Shown here one piece after another: positions 35,601 to 48,100 of a stretch of DNA of 64,000 bases. The DNA is taken from positions 558,001-622,000 of the forward strand of contig VZRR01011618.1 of NCBI GenBank assembly GCA_013398015.1, read 5' to 3'. The notes beneath the pieces are model-generated. The model was not told the origin of the DNA. It did no database searches and saw nothing but the letters and a program-made list of their open reading frames with translations. Origin of the DNA: Oreocharis arfaki. Lineage: Eukaryota > Chordata > Aves > Passeriformes > Paramythiidae. How positions within the stretch are numbered: the stretch's first letter is position 1; the number at the start of each line of letters is the position of its first letter. A program made the position numbers and the translations under genes.

Positions 35601-38600
35601 ACAACTTCGTTGAACTAGGTACGAATGTTTTTCTTTTTGACAGCCCCTAAAGCTGCTCAAAGATCAGAAACTGTCACACAGGCTTTTGATTTAAGGCCTC
35701 TGCTACAGCCAAGTCTTCCAATGGGATGGCAATAGGTAGCATCTGAGATGAAACATTTTTTAGCTGATTCTCATGAGCTTGCATGCTACAGGGTGGGAGG
35801 AGGGAGAAGAATGTGAACAAGAAATCAGTAAAATTCCTCTTTCCAAGACAGCAGATCCAAGAAAGCAGAAATATATTTGATGGCTCTAGGACAGCTGCAC
35901 TGCTGGAATCAGAACAGAACTCTGAGAAGGCACATGCAAAGGGGTGTCCTGCACAAAGGCTCAGGAGTCCAGTGCTACAAAACACAGTATATGGGCCAAG
36001 ATTTGTCATTCAAAAGGGACAGGGAGAAAAATCCTGCCAGGCTCAGCAGATGAACTGCAGTCTGCAAGGTGCTTCAGAGACCATTGCTTGTGCAGAAAGT
36101 CTCTCCCATTCAGTGACACAGCAATGTCTAAATAGAGACCTCTCATTAGGAGGTGGGATTGAGAGAAAACCTGAATAGTAAAGCAGGAAAATATAAGTCT
36201 TAAAAGCACCCAGGGCTGCCTTGTTAATAAGTTATTTGCAGCTACATTCTGGTTATGTAGAGAAGAATTTCTCACACCCAGAGACCTGTTCAGGCCTATA
36301 TCTAGGTATTAGACTTGAAATTACTATGCTCTTACATGGGGCCAGGCACAGTGGGGTGGAAATTTCCATCTGGATTCCAGACTATCAGGAATCCTGCAAG
36401 GGAAAATCTGCAAGTCCCAGGAAACAGGGTGTTCAGAGAAGCCTTCAGGGCAGGATGGAGGAGGCAGAAGACATTTCATATGCTTAGACTCAAATGCCCA
36501 TATATATGCCAAAGATTACTTCTGGCTCAACAGACAGCACGCACACATCCAGGTTGGCTTTGCAGCACCCACATTCACATTTACATGTGTGGCTTAGCTC
36601 TACTATTTGCTCAGATGTGGAACACCTGTATGGGCAGGCAGAGAGCAAGCTCTAATACCATGCTGAAGTCCCTGTCCCAGTATCATCCCTATTCTTGTTA
36701 TCCTCCCCCTCTGGATCACAGCTGAAGTGGGAATGTCTGCTCAGTTGCCATCTAGTCTCCTGCTTTCAGAGCCAATTTCCCCAAACTAGGACAGAAAGCT
36801 GAGCAATAATCACTTATCTACAGAAACATCACCCCACCCAGAAGAAAGCAGTAACAATTAGCAAAACAATTTTTAAAATATAGAATATTTTTATCACTGT
36901 GGCAGTGCAAAGGTTTACTAGCATCATCAGTCAGACAAGTGTGTCTCCTCCGTAAGTTTCAGAACTGCATTTGCCACTCTGGCCACAGAAGCTTAAACTG
37001 AATTAGCAACAAGCAGAACAGCTGATGCATCCAAGAAGAAGACACAAGTCTTAGCTAAGTTTATAAATATGAATCCGGAAGAGCCAACAGTGACTGAAAA
37101 TCCTTTTCTCCTTGGTAACTATTTGGATTAATTTGTTAAATAAGTTGCTAATGAGTGCTAGTGGATCACAGATTCTGTTAAGTAATGAAATAAATAAATC
37201 TAAACACAAAAGTGGTATCCCTCAGACAGCCTCTGGTTGCTACATCAGGCTTGAAAAGAGAAGGTTGTGTTGGCCAAGTCTACACTGTACTTTTATGTAC
37301 ATAAAGAACATCAGTCTTAAGCACCGTTAAGCTGGAACATTTTATTCTAACTAAGTTCCCTGCAAACATTTAATCCTGATTCTGAAATTCTGCCAGATTC
37401 TTAGTGATAGTGAGCAGTACTTATTTACCAGGAGCTCCTAAATTCCAAGAAATCTCCCAGGCAAGTTCTGACCAGTGCAGAAAGAGTTACAGAACTAGAC
37501 CAGAAAAAGGAAGTATTAAATATTGAAGTGTTTTGGGAAGAATGTAAATGTACATAGTAGCTATTCAGAAAACCAATTTTAAAGTGAAGCATGCATTAAA
37601 ATTAAACAGTGACTACTACTTTATTACCACAAGCATTCATTTCAATGCACTTGTAGGATACTAATTTCACACATGGTTGGACATAAATACTAACCTGTTT
37701 TCCATTTCACCAGTATAAATTAGTGTGAGAAAGAAGTTTCTTCCTGTGATAAAACTAGTAGCGGTGTATGCAAAAACAAAACCAACATGAGCCCAGTTTA
37801 TTTATATTTTTTTTTTACAAAAAGTTAGAAAACTAAAGTTTTGGATCTGTAAATGTGCCATAATGTTTAATCTTTGGATTCTCCTCAGAAGCCCTAGTAA
37901 ACATAAAATTAATCAGCTAACACATCAAATGAGTCATGCATTCTTATTGAATCAGGTGACAACCTTTCAAAATCCCCTAGAACTCCTTACTACAAAGTAC
38001 AGTCCTTGAAAATCCTGCCAGCAGCCCCTGTAACTGGCAGCTGTTTATCCAGCTTAGTGCTTTGCAATAGCTGTAACACTGAAAATGTACATTGTGATGT
38101 TCACACCGGACTTCTGTCACTAAAGGGGAATATTTTTTCCATTAATTACCCAAATGAATAAATTTAATCAAATAAATTTTGTTTTGATTTTAAGCAAGTA
38201 TCCCAGTATTGCTCATGTAACGGATTTGGATAAGTCTTATCTACAGAGCCTCACCTGAGGAACTGTCAGAAGATACCCCCCAGTGGTATTTTTTGAGGCA
38301 GTTTAGCTTTTGGGTTGTTGCTTTGTTGGTTTGGTTTTGGGTTTGGTTTTTTTTTTGCGGGGGTGTTGTTTTCTTTTTTTTTAAATAGTGTTTTCGAAGG
38401 CAGCAATCAGTAAATTACTGAGACCAAATCTGATGCACTGGAGTCATTCAGTGACTTTGAGCTTTCCCCCACACTCCTACAGGCACACAGAGCAGTTCTT
38501 GCAGCTACATCTCAGGGGCAGTCATCACTCCTCCTGACACCAGGAGCAGGGCTCGGTTACTCAGTGTCTCCTTGCTTTCAAGTAACCACTTCTCTCCAGA

Positions 38601-41499
38601 GGGCTTTAAGAGCCTTGCTGAGCACACTTCCTCTTCTGTCACTTTCCCCAGGTATATTTTCAGCCTGGTTTACAGCTATGGCTGGAAAGGTTCCAGATGT
38701 TCTCCTTCATTTATTGTCTTTTTGGCTTTTTTTTTCCCCACTGTAGCTGGTCTCCTTTCCCTGCTGCCTGTAAACAGAGGTTCACAAGGATGGAGAGTAG
38801 CTCCAGCTTCCTCCCAGTATTGCTTGCTACAGGCAAGTGCAATGGAGGAGAGGTGTTGGGATACTGGGAATAAAGGAGAAGCACATGTGACTGCAACCAA
38901 AGACTTGTAACTAGACAAGGAGGAAGATGTGCCCACGCAGATGGGCACATCCTCGTGCTTCCCAGAACCCTGGGCTGAGGACCAGCCTTCCACCCCTCTC
39001 CACAGTGACTCCAGACCTGGCACTTACCTACCTGCAGTGGTACTTCAGATCTCAGTTCAAAGCCCAGCTTAGCTCTGAACTTTAAAAGTAGGTCTCTACT
39101 GCCACCACATCTTGCTCAGAGTATCCTACATTTTCCATGCAGTAAGAGGTCAGGGATGAATTCCTATGGCTCACAAGGAGACCCAGATAGTCAGGGATAA
39201 CAATGTACATATGGCGTACTGAAGATTCCTGATGGGGTTTGTGCCCATTCCAACAACTGCAAGTATTAATGTTTTTCACCCTAGAAGAGATGCTTCAGTG
39301 GCAGAACATTCAAGAAAGAACCTCTGTGTAATTTGAGTTTTCAATACATATTGCCACTTTGATATCTGTATTTTTAGTTCCAGTGCTGATGGGGCCAAGA
39401 TTCATACAGAAGTGTGTGGATCTGGTGTGCTGACAGCTTAGAAGGAGACAAAATTAGGAACCAGATGGGAAGTCACAGATGATACTGTTCTGCAGAAGGG
39501 GCAAGACACTATCTGCAGATACTATTTTCAAAACAATATGTTCCAAACCACTGTGACACTTGCTCTGAGAGGGAGGTCATTTATATAACAGCAGGTAAGA
39601 CTGACATACTTTCTGCAGAAGAGATGCCTTCAAGGTAGATATTTCTACAGCCCCATCTGTCAATCTGATAGAGGCTGGTATCAAAATTGACCTCCAGGGA
39701 AGCTGGGCTATAAATTCTTTAGGACCACACATGATTCTGAATATCTTTGAAAAGATAATGCCTCACAGCTGCTAGAGCTGAAGTACTGCCTTCCTTCAAA
39801 GGGTAAACCCTCTGTGGTCATCTGGATCTGTTTAGGAACACTGATAAATGCTAAAAAGAAGCGCTCTGTATCACTGACTGATATAATGAATCTAGAAATT
39901 GTACACAAGAATCAACCATCTTCCTTTCCTTGATTGTGTCATGTCAGCTCTTCCCTGTGCTCTGGTGAACATCTGGAAGAGACCAATCCCATGCTATGCT
40001 ATGCTAGCATGCCTTATTGCACAGCCAGCACTAGACAGCTCATGCTCCAGAGCTGCCAGAAGTCTGAGCTATAGGCCACAGGCCATCTGGCTACCAAGAG
40101 CCAACAACAAATATATATTAGAAACAAATATTAGGAGTAAGAATTCTTAGATTCAAATACAAGGTTTCTTTATGCTGTGAACTGTGGCGTTCTAGAGAAC
40201 AATTACCCCTCTAAATAATAATTAACCTACCAGCAACAGAGCTATAGTGTATTCCTGCCTTCAGGGGAAGGCTAAATTCCTTACAGTTCAGTGAAATACT
40301 CTCAGATCTACAGCTGAAGAACACACAACTTCGGGGTGAATTTTACTCCTATGAGAAGCCTTAATGGATCTTATGCATAGAGGTGGTTTCCACATTCCCA
40401 TTTATGGTGGATGGTAAAGCACTACAGCAGGACATTTTGGTGCCCAAGAACACACATTCCCCTTCCAGCTTCTGCCAGCTCCTCCCAGCTGGCACAGTCT
40501 GAGCAACAGCCACATTGGTGCCCATTTGCTCACAAGGAGCAACACTCAAACCTCAGCCACCCCTGCTCCAAGTCTGATGTTCTGCAAGCTCTAAAGAATT
40601 ACCAATTGTAAGCTCTGCCAGGAGAATATTTTATCTCAAAAATACATCTCTTCATCAGTTATAAAACTGAACAGCACAACATGAATTTAAGATTCAAATG
40701 TCAATATTGCAAACATATGCGGCTTTCCTAGGCAACAGAAATAAACACTACAGTCATTACTATCATCCACACAGTCAAATATAATTTGGAATCCACGAAT
40801 TTGTATTTGTTTATATGTAATGGCATTTCAATGCTTTTATTTTAATCTCTTGCCAAGGCCATCCCTCCTGTTCCCTTCCTATACATGTGGGTACACACAC
40901 ATACTTGCACTGATTCTCCCACAGTCAACAGAAAGTTTTACACACACTTCTTTTTTTAATATATGTATTTTTCTAAAATATGGGAAAACAAAAGTAGTTT
41001 TGGCAATGAAGATTAATGTTCTCTACTAAATAGTTTTCTTTATTTACCAATGACTATCATCTTGTCTAACTTATTAGACTGAATAGATTTTTTATACCTT
41101 GTATCTTCAACACTGGCCCAACAGCAGCGTTTAGTTTTAGTCAGTAGTGTACATGAGTGTCTTATACCTACTATTGACTTTAACTGTGGGACTGGAGGAA
41201 AGTCCCTGGTCTGGTGAAATTCAAAGCCAAAGTCCCTCTAACATCAAAAAGACTGTTTCATCCAAATGCCTTTCAGTTCGAGCAGTATAAGATCTTTTTA
41301 TTGCTGAAAATCTCAGGTTCAAATACTACTATCAGCACAATTCATCATACATCTAGATTGTGTAACCTGAACGAATCCTAGGAAGTTTAGTCGGGAGCAA
41401 TTTCTTACTTGAATTAAAAATCAACATGTTTGCATTCGACATGCTTTCAGTAAAGTGCATTGTTCAGAAAATCATTCTTCTACCTTGTATTAATGTGGC
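32601..41499. other. Unique noncoding DNA upstream of the CpG island
   Basis: No gene or known repeat is recognisable except the T/G-rich run at 38308. Short frames up to 136 codons (for example 36315-36725 and 35783-36178, plus strand) overlap each other in different frames and have no family features. A splice-donor-like CAG|GTAAGA on the plus strand lies at 39593/39594. One frame is open from a TTCTGCAG acceptor about 100 bases upstream to this donor, but nothing else supports an exon. Confidence 0.55.
38308..38384. repeat. T/G-rich low-complexity run
   Basis: About 75 bases consist almost entirely of T and G (TTTGGTTTTGGGTTTGG-like, then TGCGGGGGTG and poly-T). It is simple sequence, not coding. 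Confidence 0.8.
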
Positions 41500-41805
41500 C
41501 CAGGATGTCCCTCACTACTTCCTTCTGCATCAGTTCTTAGACCTTGCACTACCCTTGGTAACACCAAGTTCTTACACTTGAGAAGTTGCAGCTAATTCAG
41601 AATACATCAGTGCACAGGAGCAGCTTAAATTATTTCCCCCAATGCATTATCGCGTGTTTATCTTCTGTGAATTTCCTTTGCCATCATATTGCCCAATCAT
41701 CCAATTTATTAAATCCTTTGGGACATTATCCCAGTCGTCCATACTTTCTTGCTTGGTTTCACCACCTCATTATTCAGTTAATCTTCTAGATCGTTATGGT
41801 GTGTA
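41500..41805 (-). mobile_element. Old, highly diverged CR1-like LINE remnant
   Basis: Read on the minus strand, several spaced blocks keep the order seen in CR1 3' regions. Plus-strand landmarks are 'tgtgaatttcctttgccatc', 'attgcccaatcatccaattt', 'ttaaatcctttgggac', 'tatcccagtcgtcc' and 'cattattcagttaatcttc'. Similarity is much weaker than for the other copies, so this would be an ancient insertion. The 67-codon plus-strand frame inside it (41586-41789) is not a gene. Confidence 0.4.
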
Positions 41806-44800
41806 TTGAAAGGTATATTCTCCAAACTACAAAGTGATTATTCTTAAAATTGAATTGGATTTTGCTGTGATACATTCAGTGGTGCAAGAAACACAACCAT
41901 GAAAGCATTGGACAAAGAAAAATACTCCAACATACATCCCTAAAGAAAACAAAAGCTAAATGGGCCTCCCATGCTCACCAGGGACACAATACTTTGTTGT
42001 TCCAGGCCCAGTAACACTTTCTGTGGTTGATGGGATGCTAACAAAAGCAGACACTTAAAACAGAGCCTAAAGCTTTCAACCCCTTCAGTGCAAGGGAGCT
42101 GAACATCCCCACTGCACCAGCAGTGGCTGCATTTGCTTTAGTTTTCCTTATGCCTGGGAAGAGCATCACAAACCTGCTACTGCTTGCTGACATATTGGCC
42201 TTCCTTCTAGGAACTCTTCCATCTCCTGCAAACCCAAGTGGGAAGAGGGAGATTAGTGAAATGGAAAAGAGGATAGAAGGAAAGCATCACCATGCTGGGA
42301 TTATGCCAAGAGCCTGATAGACTTAGGCACTCCATTTCCACTACAGTTCTGTGGATGTTTAGTGCCAAAGACCATGAAAGTGATTTCAAAAATCCCTAAA
42401 GAAATTACTACATCTGCCACACTTTGCCAAGGCACAGAGCTGCCTCCCTGCTGTGCTATGGTTTTGTCCATAACAGTGTAGGTGGACATTTTTAGACACT
42501 AACATCAGGCAGAGGAGCTACTGACTCAGAATCTGCTCTGAACTTTCAACCTAACAGGAATCTCCCTCTGCAAAAAACGTCTCCAAGAAACCAATCCATG
42601 AAAAGGTCACAGAAACCTCTTTCTGAGCCTACCCAACAGATGTTGCTTTTAGTTCACCCCACAAGAAAAGACACCCACTCCTTTAGAGTCCAGTACAATT
42701 GTCATAGAAGTCAGAGGAAAGACAGTTTGAGTTCCAGGGCTGCCAATTCCTTATTCATTTTGGGAATAGTCTCAGATGAAGCAAAATTGTCATTAGCCTT
42801 CGTTCGAGATTTCAAACAGAGAACAACTGCAGTGTTTGACTCTCACTTGTATTTTCTGATTCTTTAGGGCAGTGCTTTCCATTTCCTTGAAATTGGCAAT
42901 TTTCTACCCATGTTTCTAGAAATCTCATTTTCTCATCTTTTGCTCTATAATCTTAATGAGAGACAAAGTATCTGAATAAAAAATGGAGTTGGAGGTTGAT
43001 CAATAAAACTCACATGCACACGCATTCACATACACACAGAGGAATCTCTGGATCTTTTAACAATTCTGCTGTGGATTTGCAAAACAACCCCAAGCAATTC
43101 ACATTTCTGTGCCTCTCCTTTATACTTCTGTAAAATGGGTATAGCGATACTATTTGCCTCACAAGAGTGGCAAGGAACCCTTGTTCTAGTTTATAGGTTT
43201 CTGACATGCTCAAGGAGTGCTACAGAAAAGTGGAGAATTAATTGGTTCATAAATTGTCAACCTTGCGGTTAAAAATAGCTTTAATACGTCAATTCTTTCT
43301 GAGTTAACACAGAAAAAGGCCATTACTTATGACAAGGTAGGAAGTTGGGGGTTTTTTTGCTGAAATGTACCCAAATGCTAATTATTGTGTAAATATTTAT
43401 AACAGACTACCACTCTCTGGAGGCCGGCAAAACAAACTTCAGTACAAACCAAACAAAGGCTACAGCACAGACTGCTATGCACACATCACATACACTTTGT
43501 AACATACCACTGTAATACTAATGGCTTCAAGACTTTGGGATGTAATTATAACACCGTTATGGAGACAAAACAATGTTTCCATGGTTCTGTCATGATACCC
43601 AAACCATTCTGTGAGTCTATATCAGAAACTCTCAGTGTGCACACATGGAGGCAACACTGGGCTGCCAAAGTGAAATGAAAGGGTGATGCTGGAAATTGTT
43701 GATGAACAACTTTTAACAAGAAAATGGAAGTGACGCTTCTGCAAAGATGGCATGATGACCAAATTAAACTAAACTAAATCAGAGGCATTCCATTTAAATC
43801 ATGTTAGGAACAAGAGCCATTTATGCATTAGTGATTCAGCTTTTTAAATGAGTCAGTGACAATAAATTACAATGTTTTGACAGTTCTTCTTGAATGGCAA
43901 GAGGATCATCTGAGCTGTGAGCCTTCTCTTTCCCCCCCTTCCTCTGATCACCTTCCAAAGAGACTGTAAAGTGCATTTCTGGTAAGAAGAGTGCTTTCAT
44001 AAAAACAACAGTCTTGAGATCTATATTTACTCATTGTCAGTGACCACCAGCGGAAAGCTCTATTCCTACTTTTTTTCCCTATAATGTCTCATTTTTACTG
44101 TAATGTCTAGAAAACATGTTAAGACCAGATCTTATCTTACCACATACTATCTAGACTGTATTCACAGTCCTTTGTTTGGAAGAGTTTGTAGCCTGAACAG
44201 CAGAACTCACAAGGAAGTTTCAACCAAAGTATTATATTTTAAGAAAAACAGTCTCCCAAATTTCAAAATTTTCCAATAGGAATACTCCTGATTTGCTGAC
44301 TTACTTTCTTTTTTTTCCATTTTATGATGGAAAAATCAAGTTTTCCTTCTTTCTTTTTCTTTCAGCTCAAATTCCTCACCCTTCCATTCTCACCTAAGAT
44401 TAGTCCTCCAGCCTGAACCACCTCCCATGATGTGTCACATCTCTGCCCTTCACAAGACACCCCATGTCGCAGGAGGCAATCTGTTAAAAAATCCCAGCCA
44501 TATAGAAGAAATATCCTTCCTGTAATTGTGCTGAAGTGAAGATGGGGCAGAAGATGCAATAAAGACCAGCATTTAGGCCCAGTTCATTTCTTGGCTACAT
44601 CATCCAGACCTCTGCATCTGGAGAGGCACCAACTCAAACTCTACACTTAAGTGCAGCCACTGCGGCCTCACAAAAGAGCTTCAGTTGACACATCAGTGCC
44701 AAGCACATCGTCCTCCTTCTTTTCAAGAGCCTCTTTAATTGAAGGAAATACATTTTACAATACAGAAATCTTTCTCAAGTGACCACCCAAAGGATTAGTG

Positions 44801-45170
44801 AAAATGGGCTGCCCAGTAATGGCATTGATTTTTATTTGACTTGCAGTTAAAAGTCCAGTCTGGGAAGGCTGATACCTTATAGCCTGTAAGTCTCATTGCA
44901 TTGAATAGAGGTCGTAAGACATATCCTGTATTAAGATGACTTTACCCAAATAATTTTCTAATTTTTCTGACTGCCTCCTGCTTCAAGGAAGTGTGGTTGA
45001 ACAAAGAGACACTGAACCACCATCACCCCTTCCACTCCCATTTGAGCGTGGAGAGGATCCAGCACGTGCGTACTGTAACCTCACAATTTCCATAGCAACA
45101 CCAGCAGGGTCCTGTTAACCACAGGTAGCACAAAACACTCACAAAGGTTTTAAACCTTTCAGCAAGTCTC

Positions 45171-45184
45171 AAAAAAAAAAAAAA
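45171..45184 (+). repeat. Poly-A run (A14)
   Basis: Fourteen A residues following 'caagtctc'. No retroposon body was recognised upstream. Confidence 0.8.
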
Positions 45185-48100
45185 GTGCTAAATATGCTGA
45201 CTATAATTTAAAATTTTCTGAGAAGAGCATAATTTTAAGGTAGCAATTGAAAAAGGATATATCTCTTTCAGGTTGAAACAGTATTGCTGTTCCGCTCATC
45301 CAGCTTATCCAGTTGTAAGACAACTCCATAAGCATAATTTTCTGCTTTCTAAAAGAGAGGTATTATTTCAATAGTTAATATGAATCATGAGGGAAATTTT
45401 ACTATAGAAAAAACCACATCATTACATCTCAGTAATTGTTGTTTTTCTATATATCTGCTCTATAAAGCTATAACACAACCTACTGCCAAAGAGAAATAGT
45501 GCAGCAATGGGGCTATTGCTCCCTCTACTGTAAATATTCATGATTTCTTACGACAGGTGACAGAATACAATCCAAGTCATTAAAAATACTTCAACTAATC
45601 AAAAAACCAGCAACAAAAAACATGTTTTCAGAATGGCTTAACCAAATGATTATGTTTCCTCACAATGCAGTGGAAAGAATATCCAAAGAAACATGATGCT
45701 TTTTGTTTCTTTTTTCACTATATAAAAAACCAGGATGGTATCTGTAGGTTTTAACTTAAAAATATACACACATGAGGAAACCTTTCTGGCACTGATCACA
45801 CTCTGGTTTCCTAGTGGCAAAGGAAAAAAAGAAATAATAAGTGCCCAGTGAGAGGCATTTTGACCTTCTGAACAGCTTCCCATTATGAACATCAGCACTG
45901 AGGAAATCAGCAAATTAATCAGGGAGAATGGAAAATAAACAAGAATGTGATTCATGAGGAGATTTACGGGGCTGAATTGTACATGCATGGGAAAGCAGAT
46001 TACTGAATCACACAGAGCCTTCCGTTACCAGAACCGCCTCATTTCTCAGCTCAGCATCCGAACAGGCTCAGTGCTGAGGTGCTGGGCCCATCCAAAAAGT
46101 CTCCAAACAAACTCTGATTCTCTGTCAAAGGCCAAAGAGGCCGAACATAATTTTATCCAAACCATCTAAAAATAGATTGTTATTGAGCAGGGGACAGAGA
46201 GGAGTTGCCTTAGCACCAAATTGCTCTTTCAGAGGCTTTATTCCTTCACAACCAGAGATTCGTAATTTAAGAAAAGAGCTGCTTCTATCTTTTCTGCAAT
46301 ATTGCAGTAATGAAGAATGAGAGTATAGCCACTAGATTTTTAGTGCAAGATTCCTGCTGGGAGGCAATATGAAATTGCCTTCTCTTTCTCTATCTCTGCT
46401 AAGGCTCAAAGCAATCAGCAGCAAAGAGAGTCCAGCCAGGGAGGGGCTGATGGCCAGCAAATACCAGAACATCATCCCTGGACCTGGTTGGCATTTGCAC
46501 AGGCAGCAGCATCTTTGATAAAGACTTCTAAGACCACAGGACAGAAAAGATTCATACACCTCTAAACTTCCCATCTAAATATTTCCTTTCTATCCTTTTG
46601 CTAAGATATTTTACTGGAAGGAATGAGAGAACTTTCATTTTCTGCTGATCTGAGTTACACAGGATAAGGTTCCTCAACTGATTACTTTTAACACACTCTC
46701 CACTCTTCAGCTTGGACAAAGCACCTGGTCTTGATTTATCATTGTTTAAAATCAATAGTAAAATCTTCTCTGATTTCACTGGTGATGGATGAGCTCTTTG
46801 TGCTCTGCAAGGATCTGAAATTGTGACTGTATTTAAACATTAGAGATTTTTTCTTTTGGGCCAGGAAGCAGTGTAAGGCACTTTGGGGAGTGTCTTCTAA
46901 ATGTCTTGTTCACTCTGGGCTCCCTGCTTGAGGAAGCATATGGCTCTTTGTGCTTGGAGGCCCCTAAATCTGCATTAGTTTAAAATATATGGATATGAAT
47001 CATTAGCCTAAATTTCAGAGCTAATAAAAGAGAACACAAGTTCAATATCACTTCTAAGCATTTCTGAATTTGACATTATCACGTTACTGACCACTCTTAT
47101 GACAGCTTTTTCCAGTGATAAAAACTTCTTTTAAAGCTATAAAATACTTTTTTTTCTTTTGAATCTTTGTGGACAAATACCTTGTGAAGACTACATACTC
47201 AAAATAGCAGCACCATCAGTTGAATCTAATTAAAACCATTTGTCAGAAGCATATTTTAAAATTCAATGAGACCTGTATAACCAGCTTTGAGTTCAAACTA
47301 CAATTATACTGGCCTGTGTATAATTGGAATCACAGGGATTAATGAGCACATACAATTGCAATTTTTTTTTTCCTCGACCAAGGTTTTTCATTGTAGAGGA
47401 AGAAAGAAATAAGTCACAAAATAAAAGTTGTGCACTTCAGAATACACTACAGTGAAAAGCATCCACAGAGAATAAAGGGGGTTTTCGTGTGAAAGACTTG
47501 GCCAAGTCTGGAACTACTCACAAAACTTTTAGTTCTAAACTGTTTTCATGACCTGGCCAGAAAGATTTGATATTCAGGTGTGTTTGTTTTCAGTCACAAG
47601 GATTATTGTCCTAAATTAAACTTGAAAGTTCTAGGTGTTTAACCACCAACTGAATTAACAAAAGCCATTTATTTCAAGCAAAGAGAAAACACACATTAAA
47701 ATACAAGAAGGAAATTCCTTCTTTACATGCACCTCCTTTCCACTTTGATTATTCCTTATCTAAAGAAAAGAAAAAATAAAAGTGAGATATAGTGCCAAAG
47801 TGGCTTTTCACTAACTTAATGCACCTCCCACTTAAAACCTTGCAGCTGTTCCAGTCCTTGCTCTCTGTTGGGGCACAAAGAACAGAACAGATAGAAAACA
47901 GTGAACTTTTACTAAAACTTCTCTCCAACCATAATTTATTAACTCTCTTGACATTTCTTCCATGGTTGATTAGAGGTGAGCAGCAAAGGGCTACTCCAGC
48001 TGCTCCACATCACAGGAGATGAGCGGAACTAAAAAGAATAAATTTCAAAGATCCCGGATCTTAAATCACACTGCCATCACAGAAAGAGATATGGTCTGCA

